From a bacterium (GTDB lineage Bacteria; Bacteroidota; Bacteroidia; Bacteroidales; Bacteroidaceae), in assembly GCA_004562975.1 (NCBI GenBank), contig SFQP01000056.1:1-15419 (forward strand): 15,419 bases of DNA, read 5' to 3'. Each line of letters begins with the position of its first letter. The first letter of the stretch is position 1. Positions 14,014 to 15,419 of this stretch are shown in pieces. The translations under genes were made by a program, and so were the position numbers. The notes beneath the pieces were generated by a model. The model had not been told where the DNA came from. It worked only from the letters and a program-made list of their open reading frames with translations, and made no database searches.

Positions 14014-15419
14014 ATGTCGCGCAAACCTCACCGTTTACCTATCCTTCTGTTCGCCGCAGCATGGCCTCTGTTCTTCGCTGTGGCCACCTTGCGCGCCCAT
14101 GCCGGGGGAGGGGTGGCCACAGAAGTGTTGCCACAACAGGTCAAGGAACAATATGCCCGGCTTTCCCGTTTGGACAACAAAAGTCTGCTGGTCCAGGGAG
14201 AGCGTGCGTTAGGGGCTGACGATGAAGAACTCGCCCTCACGGCCTTCAATCTGCTCACCCGGCGCACCGCCCGAAGCCAAAATCCCGACGACCTCCATGC
14301 CTGTGCTAAGGCACTGTGTCACATTGGCGACATCTGTTATGCCCACTGTTCCTATTCCAAGGCCATGGAGTACTACCTGAACAGCCTGAAAATGTGTGAG
14401 GAATACGGTTTCGAGGATCTCTTTCCACAGGTGTACAACATGATGGGGAACGTCTACAGTTCGTTCGATGACTTTGAGCGCAGCAACCCCCTCTACCGCA
14501 AGGCACTGACCGGGGCGCGCAAACTGGGCGACCGGAGTTTCGTGAACCGTATCCTGAACAATCTCATTTGTGCCTATCCCTGTAAGGAACCACTCAGTGC
14601 CATCAAGTCTTATTACCGGGAAATGCAGCAGAACCGCGAGAACCGTCCGCGCTATACGTATAATCTCCTGATGGACAAGGGCATGATTTTGGCCTACGAA
14701 CACAAGGACCGTGAGGCCATCGGCTGGTTCAGAAAATCCGCCCGTTTCGCCCAACGGGAAGGACTGGATGTGGAGTGTATCGGTTCGTCGTATGCCAGTA
14801 TGGCCGAATCTTTCCAAAGGCTGCATTCCACTGACTCCGCCCTGCACTATCTGCACCTGAACGAACAGCTGGCGCGGCAGAGCGGGCACGCCAACTTGCT
14901 GGCCGGCACACTCAGAAAACTCCATGCCCTGTATGAAGGGCGCAATCTGCAACGGGCACTGCGCTACAAGGCGGAATACCTGGATCTTACAGACTCCATC
15001 TACAACATCAACGAGTTCAATCACCTGAAAAACGCACAATTCCTCTACGAGACCGACCGCAACATCAGCACCATTCACGCCCTGACACTCGAAAAGGAAC
15101 ACAAGGAAATGCAGCTATCCATGCAACGTCGCTGGATGGTTACCTTGGTTGTCTGCTCTTTGGCGGTGCTGGTCATGCTGGTGGTGCTGTTCATCCAAAA
15201 GCGCAGATTGAAGGAGTCCTACAACCGCCTTTATGAGCGCAACAAGGATATGCTGGCAGGCGAGAAGGCATTCCGCCAACGAATCAAGGACTTGGAGGAA
15301 CAACTGCCCGGCACAGCCGACACCACGGGCGGTAGTGTTGCCACGGCTCATCCCGGTGCACAATCCATTCCTACTGAACTGCGTAAGAATATCCTGGCTT
15401 GTATCATGCACACCATGGA
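14014..15419 (+). CDS. TPR-transmembrane regulator, probably AraC-type, 3' end off the window
   Basis: The first 468 codons of a membrane-spanning regulator, cut by the right edge. An N-terminal signal/anchor (LPILLFAAAWPLFFAVATLRAHA, residues 8-30) is followed by a helical domain with tetratricopeptide repeats. The clearest repeat is HIGDICYAHCSYSKAMEYYLNSLKMCEEYG (103-132); others lie at about 138-172, 255-290 and 295-330. A coiled segment leads to one membrane helix (VTLVVCSLAVLVMLVVLFI, about 376-394) and then a charged cytoplasmic coil. The last residues (ELRKNILACIMHTM) look like the beginning of the short helix that precedes an AraC-type DNA-binding domain in Bacteroidetes TPR regulators; a histidine kinase is the alternative. 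The ATG at 14014 was chosen because the signal sequence follows at once. No clear promoter is visible in the 135-bp gap upstream. Confidence 0.82.
   Translation, partial: MSRKPHRLPILLFAAAWPLFFAVATLRAHAGGGVATEVLPQQVKEQYARLSRLDNKSLLVQGERALGADDEELALTAFNLLTRRTARSQNPDDLHACAKALCHIGDICYAHCSYSKAMEYYLNSLKMCEEYGFEDLFPQVYNMMGNVYSSFDDFERSNPLYRKALTGARKLGDRSFVNRILNNLICAYPCKEPLSAIKSYYREMQQNRENRPRYTYNLLMDKGMILAYEHKDREAIGWFRKSARFAQREGLDVECIGSSYASMAESFQRLHSTDSALHYLHLNEQLARQSGHANLLAGTLRKLHALYEGRNLQRALRYKAEYLDLTDSIYNINEFNHLKNAQFLYETDRNISTIHALTLEKEHKEMQLSMQRRWMVTLVVCSLAVLVMLVVLFIQKRRLKESYNRLYERNKDMLAGEKAFRQRIKDLEEQLPGTADTTGGSVATAHPGAQSIPTELRKNILACIMHTM

Noticed and set aside
14209..15102. A 297-codon open frame on the minus strand at the right edge
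   Set aside because: Antisense to the TPR/transmembrane protein, whose signal sequence, TPR units and membrane helix make a coherent protein.

Overview
The window looks like chromosome from a visibly GC-rich member of the Bacteroidales (Bacteroidaceae/Prevotellaceae type). The evidence is Bacteroidetes-style promoters (TAnnTTTG -7 boxes at 6040-6047 and 10017-10024), no clear Shine-Dalgarno sequences, a TPR-membrane-AraC type regulator at the right edge, a PGDH with lysine where the catalytic histidine usually lies, and protein sequences that read like their Bacteroides/Prevotella counterparts. Genus cannot be fixed from the sequence alone.

Left part, all on the minus strand (reading from 6010 down to 1): alaS, a flavin-reductase-like FMN protein, a short MerR-type regulator, a strong intrinsic terminator (2380-2434), radA, and an FAD-dependent dehydrogenase that runs off the left edge. 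Middle part, also minus (9736 down to 6173): serC, serA, then a DUF1015 protein ending in an intrinsic terminator (6126-6162). This is the phosphoserine arm of serine synthesis plus an uncharacterised partner. A 324-bp divergent promoter region (9737-10060) separates it from the plus-strand genes. Right part, plus strand: acyl-CoA carboxyltransferase, an 88-residue unknown protein, a biotin carboxyl carrier protein, an O-acetylhomoserine sulfhydrylase-type PLP enzyme, and a truncated TPR/transmembrane regulator. The carboxyltransferase and carrier protein belong to propionyl-CoA/methylmalonyl-CoA metabolism (succinate-to-propionate chemistry). The membrane decarboxylase subunit often found beside them is absent here.

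Two things are not explained by the genes. First, four intercistronic gaps carry palindromic elements built from GGTTATAAGG-like or GTTTATAGTT-like units. Two of them (7477-7599 and 12444-12569) are copies of one about 125-bp element at about 93 % identity. The second copy is flanked by a 9-bp direct repeat (TTGCGAAAC), as a mobile element would be. A third (848-954) straddles the radA stop codon and seems to have given RadA a 24-residue tail. Second, two housekeeping genes, alaS and serA, each have a frame break that coincides with missing conserved residues. They are small internal deletions, not single-base errors, and may be assembly artefacts. No tRNA, rRNA, CRISPR array, transposase or phage gene was seen.
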